Below, piece by piece: positions 49,616 through 59,689 of a stretch of 64,000 nt of DNA (positions are counted from its first letter, which is position 1; the number at the start of each line of letters is the position of its first letter). The translations under genes and the position numbers were made by a program. The notes beneath the pieces are model-generated. The model was not told the DNA's origin. It worked only from the letters and a program-made list of their open reading frames with translations, and did not search any database. The stretch is from Alteromonas confluentis. GTDB taxonomy: Bacteria > Pseudomonadota > Gammaproteobacteria > Enterobacterales > Alteromonadaceae. Location: contig NZ_MDHN01000010.1 in the NCBI RefSeq assembly GCF_001757105.1, forward strand, positions 124,001-188,000, given 5' to 3'.

Positions 49616-52426
49616 ATGCCAGACCCAATTTTTGTAAGAAAATTGTACCCGGTAGAAAGTGCGGGCTACGGCCAGAATTCCGAGGACATCGGCGAAGGTT
49701 TCTCGATACCAGTTCCGTGCGCTTGGGCGGTAACAGCTAACTTGGCGTTCGCTGGCCGGGGGGAAGTACCAAGCCACAGCGCAAAGCGCGTTGTATGGAA
49801 AGATTTTGGCCTGACGGATATGACCATCTCAATCCGGCATTATGAGGATTTCGCACACCGGATGTCTGGTCCCGCTTTCCGTTTTAATGGCCCTTATGAC
49901 TTCCTGTTTATAGACATCAAAGGTACTACTGTAGATTTCTACCACAGTACCGATGAAGGACTTTCCCAGCTTGATTCAGTGTCGCATACGCTTGGCTATG
50001 GTACTGGAGACGAATACGAAGCCACGTTCGAAATGAATGGGAACACATTCAGGGTTTATATCGAAGGTGTTTTAAAGGCTACGTTCACGTCTGATGTCAA
50101 TATGGGGAGTACCATCCACGGACTGAACAATCGTAGTGACAGGGCCGCTAGCCTTGGTGACATTACTTACACCAATCAGCTGGGTATCTCTACCATTATT
50201 GTTCCAGACGATCCCATCCCGCCAGTGATTACAGACACTCAAGGTACTGTCATCCTTACCCAGGGTGATACCTACGTAGAAACAGCAACGGCCGAAGATA
50301 ACGTTGACGGTGTAATCTCACAGTTTATTGAGTACGAGGATTTAAAGGGTGTCCCAACGGTAGTGACCACAGATACAGTAGGCACATACGACTACTTTCT
50401 GAAGATTCGGGATAACAACAATAACGAAACGAGGCTATCCAAAAGGGTGATAGTCGAGGATGCACTGGTAACTGAAAAGGCAGCAAACAGAATGGCAAAC
50501 GCGAGAGAGAGTATCAACACTAACGAGTCATTAATGGAATTGATTCTGACGGGTGCCACACCGGGCTATCAATCATATTTGGTTCAGGCTCACCATGAAA
50601 ACGACCCGTCAGACGTTCTCTTTAATACATCCGTCGAGTTTAATAATGGCGTGGCGTCTATTAGTGTTGATCGCCCCGTAGGATTCCCTTTTACTGGTGC
50701 GGTGTTTGAGGGAGCGTATCCATTTGACAACGGAACGGCAATTGTGGGCGCGACTAGCGGGACACTTTATTGCTACGCAAACGAAGCGATTTCCTCTGCA
50801 TCAACACTACCGGATAACGTTGTTGCTATCGAGGGTGTCCCAATTGATGGTGATAGAAATGTTCGTACTGCGAAAGGCGGCATTGTTGCGTACCGTAACG
50901 GATTCTTCGAGTATGTGCCGGACGGCGCGTTCGATCACTTGGAGCCAGATACTACGGACACAGACACTTTCGAGTATATGCTCCCTGGCGGTGTCACACG
51001 AAGTCTAACCATAACAATTCTTGCCTCAATTATGGTTGAGGAAAATATTGCTGAAAACTCGACAGACACCACTATTACCTATGCCTATGCTGAGGGTGAT
51101 ACGTATGAAGTCGCGTTTGATGTGACAGGGCGTACTACGGGCGATATTTTACCTCTTGCTATTGGTGACACCACTTTTACACCGCGCTATACATTTGACC
51201 GCGATGGGCGTGAAGTCTGGCATTTAAAGATACCGGCTAATTGCAGTCAAATTGTACTAACACATCAAAACGGTTTTGACGGTACAACCGACGGGTTGCA
51301 CGTTAAGCGTGTCAAAAAGCCTTCCACGGTTATTGCGCCCAGAAGGCTTGATGTAAGTCAGGTTAATCAGCGGCAGCAACCGCCTAATTGTCCCGTCGAA
51401 GGTAATTGTGTTATTCGCCCTGCACTGGAAACCGTGTTAGATCCCGCGACACTTAGCGACTACACATTCACGGAAGACATCACAGGCGAAACGCTGGGAG
51501 CTAACGGCGGACGATTAGGCTACCGTGCTAGTAGCGGTGGCAACTTCCGTTTTGTAGATTGCCGCTCCATTGAGAAAAAAGAAGCTATCAGTATGTATGG
51601 CGGTCTCGGTGATGTTCTCATAGTAGATAACCTATGGTGTGAGGGGGGATACCCTGCGAGTGAAGATGGCCCGTGGGAGTTCGAACTTGGCATTTCAAAT
51701 GGAACGACCAACGGTGACGGTGTTGCATCTGTGTACATCACCAACACATATATCGACCTGAAAAAATCCTCCATTAACGGCGGGTATAGCGGCGGGAATA
51801 ACACTGACTGTCTCGTAATGAACGATAATGCTCACAGTCTAGCAGAGCAGTCCCTTAACCTGTTCAATGGCGCGTTTTATAACGGCGGCGACGGCAACCT
51901 TGATTGTAAGATTACCAATATCCTGAACTATGCCGAATTCGGATACTCGTTCCGTAATATTCGTCAGCACCCTAAGAATATTGGTATTCATGCCAACGTT
52001 AAGCACTTAGGAACGCCTCCAGATCCTGGTTATAGTCATCAGGCCCAGTGGCTCGGTTATACAGACAGTAAATCTTTGTTATTTAACTGTGAGATTGCCG
52101 GCCAACGGGTAGTGGATATTACTGACGCGGACGTCAGCGAGTACACGGATAGGTCTCCATCTGATATCCCTAACAAATTCATCGTCCTGAAGACGCAACC
52201 CAATATCCCGGATACACTACAGTCAGCTTTTGATGAAATTGAAGGCCAATACAAACTGTCGGCGGATACTGAATGGATCGACCTGCCAAAAATTACTGTG
52301 GGGCATTGTGGGGATTTGCGTTGGCGTCCAACGCTACCCGCAGGCACGTATGACTTCCGCACCCGTACCATTCTAGGTACGCAAACCAGCGCATGGGTTA
52401 ACAATAACGGGGTTGTTTTATTATGA
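49616..52426 (+). CDS. Fibre/receptor-binding protein with LamG-, DUF5011- and beta-helix-like parts
   Basis: 936 aa. About 30-190: concanavalin/laminin-G-like sandwich (YEATFEMNGNTFRVYIEGVL). About 195-285: DUF5011/HYR-like Ig domain (ATAEDNVDGVISQFIEYEDL, TYDYFLKIRDNNNNE). About 600-830: a repetitive Asn/Gly-rich part that looks like a right-handed beta-helix (GVASVYITNTYIDLKKSSIN, NLDCKITNILNYAEFG), as in surface-binding or depolymerase fibres. C-terminal Ig-like end. Base composition is visibly more AT-rich than in the head genes, which suggests a separately acquired fibre module. ATGA overlap with the next gene. Confidence 0.7.
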   Translation: MPDPIFVRKLYPVESAGYGQNSEDIGEGFSIPVPCAWAVTANLAFAGRGEVPSHSAKRVVWKDFGLTDMTISIRHYEDFAHRMSGPAFRFNGPYDFLFIDIKGTTVDFYHSTDEGLSQLDSVSHTLGYGTGDEYEATFEMNGNTFRVYIEGVLKATFTSDVNMGSTIHGLNNRSDRAASLGDITYTNQLGISTIIVPDDPIPPVITDTQGTVILTQGDTYVETATAEDNVDGVISQFIEYEDLKGVPTVVTTDTVGTYDYFLKIRDNNNNETRLSKRVIVEDALVTEKAANRMANARESINTNESLMELILTGATPGYQSYLVQAHHENDPSDVLFNTSVEFNNGVASISVDRPVGFPFTGAVFEGAYPFDNGTAIVGATSGTLYCYANEAISSASTLPDNVVAIEGVPIDGDRNVRTAKGGIVAYRNGFFEYVPDGAFDHLEPDTTDTDTFEYMLPGGVTRSLTITILASIMVEENIAENSTDTTITYAYAEGDTYEVAFDVTGRTTGDILPLAIGDTTFTPRYTFDRDGREVWHLKIPANCSQIVLTHQNGFDGTTDGLHVKRVKKPSTVIAPRRLDVSQVNQRQQPPNCPVEGNCVIRPALETVLDPATLSDYTFTEDITGETLGANGGRLGYRASSGGNFRFVDCRSIEKKEAISMYGGLGDVLIVDNLWCEGGYPASEDGPWEFELGISNGTTNGDGVASVYITNTYIDLKKSSINGGYSGGNNTDCLVMNDNAHSLAEQSLNLFNGAFYNGGDGNLDCKITNILNYAEFGYSFRNIRQHPKNIGIHANVKHLGTPPDPGYSHQAQWLGYTDSKSLLFNCEIAGQRVVDITDADVSEYTDRSPSDIPNKFIVLKTQPNIPDTLQSAFDEIEGQYKLSADTEWIDLPKITVGHCGDLRWRPTLPAGTYDFRTRTILGTQTSAWVNNNGVVLL

Positions 52427-53985
52427 GCCTACCACTAGTCAACACTATGCAATATGGTATCAGGGGTAATACTGCCGCCCCTGTTATCACTGAATCGGGG
52501 GTCGCTGGCTTTTGCCGGTTAGATTCCACCGGCCTTGTATCAGGGCTGCTGGCTACGGATGACGAGCAGGGCGATATTAGCCTTGCCATTCAGCCGGACG
52601 GTGAGTTTTACGCAGGGCACTTAGGCGACTTCGAACACCCGTTTATCGTTCGCGATAAGTGGGGGAACACCGCTACGTATACTACGACGATATCTGTTAT
52701 AGGCGAGTACAAACTAAGCCCGACGCCTTATTATGACGGGTTTGATGAGTTGCACGACTATTGGACACAACAGAGCGGCACGTTTTCGGCAGTAAACGGC
52801 TCGCTGATGGGTACCGGGGATTTACCTTCTCGCCCTTGGTGGCTAGCAACTGTCGATGGTGACAGTAATGCTCACGTTCAGGCTACATTCAATCTGAATG
52901 GCACAGCAGCAAGTAACGTTGCTGTCGTGCTGAGATATAAAGATAACAACAACCACATATATGCCACATACGAAGCAAACAACGGCTTCTGCGTAGTAAA
53001 GCGTGAAAACGGGAGCTTTAATGTTGCGCTTGGTAATACTGGAGTAGAAATACCGGCAAATGATGACTTTGAAGTGGGACTTCGGGCCGTTAGGGATGAG
53101 ATAACCTTATTCTTTAACGGCTCCCCAGTTGGTAGCTTCAAAGATGACTTTAACCTTTACGAGAGCCAGCACGGCGTAATGCTGTTCGATAACGCCCAAG
53201 AAGTGAAAGAGTTTCGCATTGCGGCGTCTGACAGTGAGGTTTCCCAGCTGACGGGCACAGAGCCATTCCCCACTGAGGCTCCAAATATGAAACCAACAGC
53301 TTTCGCCACAACATCAACCCCGACTGTCACACCCGGCGATAGCGTAGTGCTGGATTCATCTGGCAGTATCGACAACGACGGTACCATAGTTAGCCGAACC
53401 TGGACGCTCACAACCGCGCAGCAGGGCGTGACGTTCTATGATGCAACGGCAGCAATAGCGACGGCCAGTGGTCTCACTGAGCCGGGAACTTATACGTTCC
53501 GTGTCACAGTAACAGACGATGACGGTGAAACATCTAGTGCTGATGTGAGCGTTACTGTTCTCGCTGCTAACTCTCGCGACCTAGTGGCCGCTCTTGAGCT
53601 TGTACGCTGCGAGATAGTCCACGATGAAAACCTGCAGATCTTCGAAGGCTATGGTAACCGCGAAAAAATAGGATTCAGACCTGACAACGAAGTTGGCCTC
53701 CCTATCAGAAACGGCATGATAGATTGGTCCGACAGCCGATGGGATAGAGTTGAGGTCATAGCGGGCATTGACTCTAAGATTTCTACGAACGACGCATTAT
53801 ACTCAATAGATAATGAGTGGCTCCGGCTTAGACTGGGGGATTTAAAATTAAGCAACTCAACGACTCTCGAACTAACGTTCGTTGCATATGTGAAGGAAGA
53901 GCCTCTAGGGTTCGTTCTCACTGCAAATCATCAGATACCGTTGGCCAAAGCGTCAGTGTTTAGAAAGAGATTCCAGGGCCAGTAA
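52423..53985 (+). CDS. Fibre-like protein with LamG- and PKD-like domains
   Basis: 520 aa. About 100-270: laminin-G-like fold (AHVQATFNLNGTAASNVAVV, VGLRAVRDEITLFFNGSPVG), similar in style to the neighbour. About 290-385: PKD domain (SSGSIDNDGTIVSRTWTLT, GTYTFRVTVTDDDGETSSA). The C-terminal part (about 390-520) has no family match. Likely a surface-binding fibre at the virion tip. It is the last gene of the prophage, ending 92 bases before the right terminus. Confidence 0.7.
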   Translation: MSLPLVNTMQYGIRGNTAAPVITESGVAGFCRLDSTGLVSGLLATDDEQGDISLAIQPDGEFYAGHLGDFEHPFIVRDKWGNTATYTTTISVIGEYKLSPTPYYDGFDELHDYWTQQSGTFSAVNGSLMGTGDLPSRPWWLATVDGDSNAHVQATFNLNGTAASNVAVVLRYKDNNNHIYATYEANNGFCVVKRENGSFNVALGNTGVEIPANDDFEVGLRAVRDEITLFFNGSPVGSFKDDFNLYESQHGVMLFDNAQEVKEFRIAASDSEVSQLTGTEPFPTEAPNMKPTAFATTSTPTVTPGDSVVLDSSGSIDNDGTIVSRTWTLTTAQQGVTFYDATAAIATASGLTEPGTYTFRVTVTDDDGETSSADVSVTVLAANSRDLVAALELVRCEIVHDENLQIFEGYGNREKIGFRPDNEVGLPIRNGMIDWSDSRWDRVEVIAGIDSKISTNDALYSIDNEWLRLRLGDLKLSNSTTLELTFVAYVKEEPLGFVLTANHQIPLAKASVFRKRFQGQ

Positions 53986-54077
53986 AAGGAGTTTAAACAC
54001 CGGTCAAAGCGTCGTTCTGTCCGGCGCTATTGTTCAAACTAAGTTGCGCTATTGTTCAAACTAAGTGCGCGGCTACA
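53986..54077. repeat. Right prophage end with 22-bp spaced repeats
   Basis: Two direct copies of a 21-bp sequence, GCGCTATTGTTCAAACTAAG plus T, at 54024-54044 and 54046-54066 (22-base period, two helical turns), then the terminus GCGGCTACA. Read inward from the end, the sequence resembles the left end at 17 of the first 28 bases. These are the likely R1 and R2 transposase sites. Confidence 0.85.
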
Positions 54078-54082
54078 TTTAG
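54078..54082. repeat. Target site duplication, right copy (TTTAG)
   Basis: Identical to 12803-12807; directly follows the right terminus TACA. Confidence 0.92.
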
Positions 54083-54086
54083 GCAT

Positions 54087-54116
54087 AAAAAAACCCGGCT
54101 AATTAGCCGGGCTTTT
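54087..54116 (-). terminator. Terminator of the secG-tRNA-Leu transcript
   Basis: CCCGGCT/AGCCGGG stem (54094-54100 with 54105-54111), loop AATT, with T runs on both sides (seven T on the minus strand, CTTTTT on the plus). Bidirectional. The prophage end is only ten bases from the T run, so the insertion just missed it. Confidence 0.88.
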
Positions 54117-54120
54117 TATT

Positions 54121-54205
54121 TGGTGCGGAAAGCGGGACTTGAACCCGCACGACCGAAGTCACCACCCCCTCAAGATGGCGTGTCTACCAATTCCACCACT
54201 TCCGC
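54121..54205 (-). tRNA. leuU: tRNA-Leu (anticodon GAG)
   Basis: 85 bases with encoded CCA. Acceptor GCGGAAG pairs with the 3' end CTTTCCGC-ACCA; anticodon stem CCATC/GGTGG with loop TTGAGGG (anticodon GAG); variable arm GACTTCGGTC as in class II tRNA-Leu; T arm GCGGGTTCAAGTCCCGC. Reads CUC/CUU leucine codons. The secG-leuU pair is also found in E. coli, which supports the gene symbol. Confidence 0.95.
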
Positions 54206-54216
54206 AAAATCGTTAA

Positions 54217-54612
54217 TTAATTACTTGGGATGTCGCTTTCAGCGCTATCCGTTGCTGGTACATCAGATGCAGGAACATCAGAGGCATCTACAGCAGGTAC
54301 ATCATCAACAGGAACCACTGGCGCTTGTTGCTCAGCCGCTGGAACTTCTAAATCATCCCAGCTATCGCCTTGTTTTTCTGCATTTGCAGTGATGTTACCT
54401 AAAAATAAACTCAGTACAAAAAACAGCGTAGCCAATATCGATGTGGTTTTGGTCATAAAATTACCAGAACCACTTGAACCGAATACGGTGTTTGAACCGC
54501 CACTACCGAATGAAGCTCCCATGTTTGCGCCTTTACCCTGTTGGATAAGAACGAAACCAATTAGCATCAGCGCTACAATCAGGTAAGCGACTAAAAGCAC
54601 TTCGTATAACAT
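54217..54612 (-). CDS. secG: Preprotein translocase subunit SecG
   Basis: 131 aa. Two membrane helices (about 3-25 and 52-73) with the conserved FVLIQQGKGANMGASFGSGG loop between them. SecG joins SecYE and aids SecA cycling. The C-terminus is long, with an acidic Ala/Pro/Asp-rich tail of about 50 residues (DDVPAVDASDVPASDVPATD), typical for marine relatives but absent in E. coli-size SecG. ATG at 54610-54612 with GAGGA before it. Ten bases downstream of tpiA and followed by tRNA-Leu. Confidence 0.95.
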   Translation of the reverse strand: MLYEVLLVAYLIVALMLIGFVLIQQGKGANMGASFGSGGSNTVFGSSGSGNFMTKTTSILATLFFVLSLFLGNITANAEKQGDSWDDLEVPAAEQQAPVVPVDDVPAVDASDVPASDVPATDSAESDIPSN

Positions 54613-54622
54613 AATATCCTCG

Positions 54623-55369
54623 TCAATATGCCGCTTGGCAGATTGCATTAAAATCTTTCGCTTTGAGGCTCGCGCCACCAATAAGACCACCGTCTATATC
54701 AGCTTGGCCGAACAACTCTTTCGCGTTATCTGGTTTTACACTGCCACCATACAGGATTTGCATGGAATCAGCGAGCTTACCATCGTAGGAAGCGATAAAC
54801 TGACGAATGAATGCGTGAACATCCTGCGCTTCCTGTGGCGATGCCGTTACACCTGTGCCGATGGCCCAGATAGGCTCATAAGCAATAACTGCGTCACCGA
54901 GTTGCGATACCGGAATGCGGTCGAACACGGCTTTAAGCTGTGCTTCCACATACTCGTTAACTTTGCCCGCTTCTCTTACTGAGAGCGGTTCACCGCAACA
55001 AATAATGGGTGTTATACCTGCTTCGATTAATTTAGCCGCCTTTTCAGCCACTAATTCGCTCGATTCGCCGTGGTCATCTCTGCGTTCAGAGTGACCAACG
55101 ATGCAATACTTGCACTCAAAATCGTTGAGCATAGAAACGGATAAATCACCTGTGTGAGCACCGTTATCGCAAGCACTTACGTCCTGAGCACCAACTGGGA
55201 TTCTACCCTCTGAGAATTCTGCAATAAGAATACTCGGTGGACATAATGCAACATCCATTGAGGATAAAAATTTAGTATCGAAATCTTTGATAAATTCTTT
55301 TACTAAAGAACGGGTCCCGTTCATTTTCCAGTTGCCTGCAACCAGAAGCTTTCTTTTGTTTATATTCAC
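54623..55369 (-). CDS. tpiA: Triosephosphate isomerase
   Basis: 248 aa TIM barrel. GNWKMNG with the substrate Lys, VGHSERR with the electrophilic His, YEPIWAIGTG with the base Glu, and the phosphate loop YGGSVKPDN. Interconverts dihydroxyacetone phosphate and glyceraldehyde 3-phosphate in glycolysis. GTG start at 55367-55369. Placed between glmM and secG on the same strand. Confidence 0.97.
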   Translation of the reverse strand: MNINKRKLLVAGNWKMNGTRSLVKEFIKDFDTKFLSSMDVALCPPSILIAEFSEGRIPVGAQDVSACDNGAHTGDLSVSMLNDFECKYCIVGHSERRDDHGESSELVAEKAAKLIEAGITPIICCGEPLSVREAGKVNEYVEAQLKAVFDRIPVSQLGDAVIAYEPIWAIGTGVTASPQEAQDVHAFIRQFIASYDGKLADSMQILYGGSVKPDNAKELFGQADIDGGLIGGASLKAKDFNAICQAAY

Positions 55370-55463
55370 AATAAGACCTAGCCCTGTCTCGAAGCGGGCG
55401 TGATATTAACGATTCCCGCTCTATTATACAAGTCCCAAAAACACATTATTTTCGACGAATCAA

Positions 55464-56807
55464 TCAATTGGCCACTTTACGTACAGCATCGGCGATAAAT
55501 TCAGCCCATTTCAGAGATTGCATCTCATCATCAGACTCAACCATAACCCGGATCAACGGTTCTGTACCACTCTTACGCAGCAATACGCGCCCGGATTTAC
55601 CCAGTGATCCTTCGGCTTCTGTTACCGAGTCTTTGACAGCCTTATTCTCGAGGGGATTTGATGCACTTTCTTCATAACGAACGTTAATCAGTTTCTGCGG
55701 GAACTTCTCGAAGCCACCACTGAGATCGTGCAAGTCCATACCTGAACGCAACATCGCGGTAATAACCTGAAGGCCTGCGACAATACCGTCACCTGTTGAT
55801 GCAATATTGAGGTTAAGCACATGACCGCTATTCTCACCACCAATTGCCCACCCTTTCTGTTGCAGCAACTCCATGACGTATCGGTCGCCTACCGCACTTC
55901 TGGCGAATGGAATACTCAGTTTGCTCAGTGCAACTTCAAGACCCAGGTTACTCATAAGTGTTCCCACTACACCACCAGACAATCGGCCTGACTTCAGTGC
56001 GTCGCGGGCAATGATGTAAAGGATTTGGTCACCATCAAGCACATTACCTAAATGATCGACTAACATAATACGGTCGCCGTCGCCGTCGAGGGCAAAGCCA
56101 AGGTCGGCCCCTGTTTCCAGTACTTTATCAACGGTGGCCTTCATACTGGTAGCGCCAACTTTGTCGTTGATATTCAACCCGTCGGGCTTGGTACCAATTT
56201 CGATGACTTCAGCACCGAGTTCAGACAACACATTTGGCGCAATATGGTAAGTAGCGCCATGGGCACAATCGACAACAATCTTCATGCCTTTAAGAGACAA
56301 GTCAGAAGGAAATGAACCTTTACAGAACTCAATATAGCGACCTGCCGCGTCGTTGATCCGCGTGGCTTTACCTAACTGATTGGAAGCCACGCAAGTCATT
56401 GGCTTATCCATCATGGCTTCAATAGCCAGCTCAATATCGTCATCCAGTTTATAACCATCAGCGGAAAAGAACTTTATTCCATTGTCATAATAAGGATTAT
56501 GGGAAGCAGAAATAACGATACCCGCTTCGGAACGGAAAGTTTTAGTGAGGTAGGCAATAGCAGGTGTAGGCATCGGGCCTAACAAGCCGATATTAATACC
56601 GGCTGCTGACAAACCAGCCTCTAACGCAGATTCCAGCATGTAACCAGAAATTCTCGTGTCCTTACCGATAAGCACTTTATTCGTACCGTGACCCGCCAGT
56701 ATTTTTCCGGCAGCCCAGCCCAATTTGGTGACAAATTCAGGGTTGATAGCACTTTCCCCTACCTTTCCCCGAATACCATCTGTACCAAAATATTTGCGCT
56801 GACCCAT
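55464..56807 (-). CDS. glmM: Phosphoglucosamine mutase
   Basis: 447 aa. Active site ISASHNP with the phosphoserine, metal loop DGDGDR, sugar loop GGENSGH and phosphate loop [14 protein letters not shown]. Converts glucosamine 6-phosphate to glucosamine 1-phosphate for peptidoglycan and LPS. One base separates it from the folP stop, so the two are coupled. GGAGCC lies before the ATG. Confidence 0.98.
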   Translation of the reverse strand: MGQRKYFGTDGIRGKVGESAINPEFVTKLGWAAGKILAGHGTNKVLIGKDTRISGYMLESALEAGLSAAGINIGLLGPMPTPAIAYLTKTFRSEAGIVISASHNPYYDNGIKFFSADGYKLDDDIELAIEAMMDKPMTCVASNQLGKATRINDAAGRYIEFCKGSFPSDLSLKGMKIVVDCAHGATYHIAPNVLSELGAEVIEIGTKPDGLNINDKVGATSMKATVDKVLETGADLGFALDGDGDRIMLVDHLGNVLDGDQILYIIARDALKSGRLSGGVVGTLMSNLGLEVALSKLSIPFARSAVGDRYVMELLQQKGWAIGGENSGHVLNLNIASTGDGIVAGLQVITAMLRSGMDLHDLSGGFEKFPQKLINVRYEESASNPLENKAVKDSVTEAEGSLGKSGRVLLRKSGTEPLIRVMVESDDEMQSLKWAEFIADAVRKVAN

Positions 56808-56808
56808 T

Positions 56809-57651
56809 TCAGGCTCCTTGGATTATCTTTTGAATTTGTTGAATCTTGTTTACTATTTTTATCGCATCCACGGTTTCTTCTACGTCGTGAACACGAATAA
56901 TTTTTGCGCCCATTTGTGCCGAAATCGTTGCCAATGCAAGACTCCCAGCCAGACGCTGATCAGTCGGCTTATTGAGCAACTGACCTATCATTGATTTTCG
57001 CGACATTCCCACCAATAGCGGGTAGCCTAAATGCTGAACACGTTGCATTTCGGCAAGCAGCTGATAATTATGGTCTAGGGTTTTACCAAAACCAAACCCA
57101 GGATCGAGGATAATGTTTGCATCATCAATACCCGCTTGCTTGCAAGCATCTACCCGCTCAAGCAAAAAATTGATCACTTCATCTGCAATATCCGTGTATT
57201 CCGGCGATGTCTGCATCGAATCAGGTTGACCCTGCATATGCATTAAACATACAGGCACACCCGCTGCCGCTGAAACCTCAAGTGCCCCTGGCTCCTGCAG
57301 GGCGCGAACGTCATTAATTAACCCTGCCCCGGCGTTTACCGATTCACGAATTACAGCAGCTTTACTGGTGTCGACAGAAATTACCGCTTCGGTTTGCCCC
57401 GCTAATTTTTCAATTACCGGTATCACTCTATCTAGCTCTTCTTGTTCAGACACTTCTGGCGCGCCAGGACGAGTAGACTCGCCACCTATATCAATAAAGG
57501 TTGCACCGGCTTTTACCATGGCATGCGCGTGGGCGCAGGCCTTTTCAACCGTATTGTGTTTTCCTCCATCAGAAAAGGAATCCGGTGTGACATTGAGTAT
57601 ACCCATTACGTGGGCAAGAGAGAGGTCTATTTCGGTATGTTTAAAGTGCAT
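56809..57651 (-). CDS. folP: Dihydropteroate synthase
   Basis: 280 aa TIM barrel. [46 protein letters not shown] and the C-terminal IRVHDV are all in place. Joins p-aminobenzoate to the pterin pyrophosphate in folate synthesis; target of sulfonamides. A terminator at 57711-57742 separates it from ftsH, so folP-glmM may start from their own promoter in the 60-base gap or rely on read-through. Confidence 0.97.
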   Translation of the reverse strand: MHFKHTEIDLSLAHVMGILNVTPDSFSDGGKHNTVEKACAHAHAMVKAGATFIDIGGESTRPGAPEVSEQEELDRVIPVIEKLAGQTEAVISVDTSKAAVIRESVNAGAGLINDVRALQEPGALEVSAAAGVPVCLMHMQGQPDSMQTSPEYTDIADEVINFLLERVDACKQAGIDDANIILDPGFGFGKTLDHNYQLLAEMQRVQHLGYPLLVGMSRKSMIGQLLNKPTDQRLAGSLALATISAQMGAKIIRVHDVEETVDAIKIVNKIQQIQKIIQGA

Positions 57652-57710
57652 AACGTATATCTATCATTATGAATATATTCAGGAAAACACAAGAGGATTT
57701 GTGGAGGTAA

Positions 57711-57742
57711 AACAAAAAGCGCCAGTAGAAACTGGCGCTTTT
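57711..57742 (-). terminator. Terminator of ftsH
   Basis: 12-bp perfect stem AAAAGCGCCAGT/ACTGGCGCTTTT, loop of four, followed on the minus strand by TTTTTGTTTT. Located seven bases after the ftsH stop. Confidence 0.9.
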
Positions 57743-57748
57743 AGCTCT

Positions 57749-59689
57749 TTAGCTTGGCAGGTCGCCGGGCTTTCCTACCGATGGTTTATTTAAACCATCA
57801 TCGGTAATTTCACCCTCGCGAGCAGGCTTTCCACCTGGAGGCGTGTCGCCACCTTTCGGCGCACGATCGTCCCAATCAGAAGGTGGACGAACGTCACGGC
57901 GTGCCATCAGATCGTCGATTTGTTTGGCGTCGATGGTTTCATACTTCATTAGTGCATCTTTCATGGAGTGTAGAATATCGATATTCTCTTCCAAAATTTT
58001 GTATGCACGGTCGTAGTTAGAATCGATGAAAGACTTCACTTCAGCGTCGATGGCACGGGCTGTGTCATCAGACATGTGAGAAGCTTTAGACATTGACTTG
58101 CCTAAGAAAACTTCACCTTCATCTTCTGCGTACAACATTGGGCCCATTTTGGTAGACAGACCCCACTGCGTCACCATCTTGCGAGCAATTTCGGTTGCAC
58201 GCTCGATGTCGTTTGACGCACCCGTTGTCACCATGTCATCGCCATAAATGATTTGCTCGGCAATACGACCACCAAACAGACTTGAAATCATACTTTCAAG
58301 ATGCTGTTTAGAATGGCTAACACGATCCTGCTCAGGCAGATACATGGTTACACCCAATGCACGGCCACGAGGAATAATGGACACTTTATAAACAGGATCA
58401 TGCTCTGGCACTAAACGACCCACAATGGCGTGACCCGCTTCGTGGTAAGCCGTCATGGCTTTTTCGTTCTCAGACATCACCATAGACTTACGCTCTGCGC
58501 CCATCATGATTTTGTCTTTTGCTTTTTCGAACTCTTCCATGGCAACCACGCGTTTATTCGCACGAGCTGCGAATAGGGCCGCTTCGTTAACCAGGTTAGC
58601 AAGATCAGCACCGGAGAAACCAGGTGTACCACGAGCGATAACCGCCGCTTCCACATTGTCGCCAATTGGCACCTTGCGCATGTGTACTTTCAGAATTTGC
58701 TCACGTCCACGGATGTCCGGCAGACCAACAATTACCTGACGGTCGAAACGACCAGGACGCAGTAATGCAGGGTCTAGTACGTCAGGACGGTTGGTCGCGG
58801 CAATAACGATAATGCCTTCGTGACCTTCAAAACCATCCATTTCAACCAGCATTTGGTTCAGGGTTTGCTCGCGCTCGTCGTGACCCCCACCTAGTCCAGC
58901 ACCACGCTGACGTCCTACGGCATCGATTTCATCAATGAAAATGATACACGGAGCGGCTTTCTTCGCTTGTTCGAACATATCACGAACACGCGAGGCACCC
59001 ACACCCACAAACATTTCAACGAAGTCAGAACCAGAAATAGAGAAGAACGGCACTTTCGCTTCACCAGCAATGGCCTTGGCTAGCAGCGTTTTACCGGTTC
59101 CCGGAGGACCAACCATCAGTACGCCTTTAGGAATTTTACCGCCTAGCTTCTGGAACTTAGAAGGATCGCGCAGAAAATCTACCAGCTCTACCACGTCTTC
59201 TTTGGCTTCATCACAACCTGCGACGTCAGCAAACGTCGTTTTAATTTGGTCTTCGCCAAGCAGACGCGCCTTGCTCTTACCAAATGACATGGCACCACGG
59301 CCACCGCCACCCTGCATCTGACGCATGAAGAAAATCCATACGGCGATAAGCAGTAACATGGGGAACCATGAAATGAAAATGGAAGTAAGAATAGAAGGCT
59401 GTTCAGGTGGTACACCTAATACACGCACATCTTTCTTCACCAAGTCAGAAATAAGCTGGTCATCGAAATAAGGGATGTAGGTAACGAAAGAGTCGCCACT
59501 ACGTCTGGTACCGCGAATTTCTTTCGCATCACTGTTGATGCGAACTTCACGGATATTTCCCTGATTTGCTTCTTTCAGGAATGTTGTGTAATCCGTTTGG
59601 TCTTTTGTCGATTCACCAGGAGAAAAACTCTGAAATACCGACATCAGGACAACGGCGATAACCAACCATAAAATTAAATTTTTTGCCAT
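57749..59689 (-). CDS. ftsH: ATP-dependent zinc metalloprotease FtsH
   Basis: 646 aa. N-terminal [16 protein letters not shown] is almost that of E. coli FtsH. Two membrane helices flank a periplasmic domain (about 25-95). AAA domain with [13 protein letters not shown] and [18 protein letters not shown] Arg fingers, and zinc site HEAGH with a later Asp. Degrades membrane and short-lived regulatory proteins. ATG at 59687-59689 chosen by homology over a TTG three codons upstream. The C-terminus is Pro/Gly-rich. The leader carries a terminator-like hairpin 22 bases before the start. Confidence 0.98.
   Translation of the reverse strand: MAKNLILWLVIAVVLMSVFQSFSPGESTKDQTDYTTFLKEANQGNIREVRINSDAKEIRGTRRSGDSFVTYIPYFDDQLISDLVKKDVRVLGVPPEQPSILTSIFISWFPMLLLIAVWIFFMRQMQGGGGRGAMSFGKSKARLLGEDQIKTTFADVAGCDEAKEDVVELVDFLRDPSKFQKLGGKIPKGVLMVGPPGTGKTLLAKAIAGEAKVPFFSISGSDFVEMFVGVGASRVRDMFEQAKKAAPCIIFIDEIDAVGRQRGAGLGGGHDEREQTLNQMLVEMDGFEGHEGIIVIAATNRPDVLDPALLRPGRFDRQVIVGLPDIRGREQILKVHMRKVPIGDNVEAAVIARGTPGFSGADLANLVNEAALFAARANKRVVAMEEFEKAKDKIMMGAERKSMVMSENEKAMTAYHEAGHAIVGRLVPEHDPVYKVSIIPRGRALGVTMYLPEQDRVSHSKQHLESMISSLFGGRIAEQIIYGDDMVTTGASNDIERATEIARKMVTQWGLSTKMGPMLYAEDEGEVFLGKSMSKASHMSDDTARAIDAEVKSFIDSNYDRAYKILEENIDILHSMKDALMKYETIDAKQIDDLMARRDVRPPSDWDDRAPKGGDTPPGGKPAREGEITDDGLNKPSVGKPGDLPS

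Larger units (their letters stand above)
12808..54077. mobile_element. Mu-like transposable prophage, 41,270 bp, siphovirus tail
   Basis: Ends set by three agreeing signals: terminal TGTA...TACA, a 5-bp direct duplication TTTAG on both sides, and related transposase sites just inside both ends (AGATTGACCATAAAG left; AGTTTGAACAATAGC right, read inward). Inside are the full Mu order: repressor, ner, A, B, gemA, mor, lysis, terminase, portal, MuF, gpG, protease/scaffold, capsid. The tail genes are not Mu-like: no sheath or baseplate, but a tail tube, frameshifted chaperone, tape measure and J-like tip, so virions should have long non-contractile tails as in B3/D3112 phages. All essential genes look intact, so the prophage may be active. 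It sits in the host space between the Pmp3 gene and the tRNA-Leu terminator. Confidence 0.96.

Noticed and set aside
54087..54205. tRNA-Leu as the attachment site of an integrase-type prophage
   Set aside because: No integrase gene is present, no tRNA segment is duplicated at the left end, and the 5-bp TTTAG duplication lies outside the tRNA. The element is a transposing Mu-like phage.
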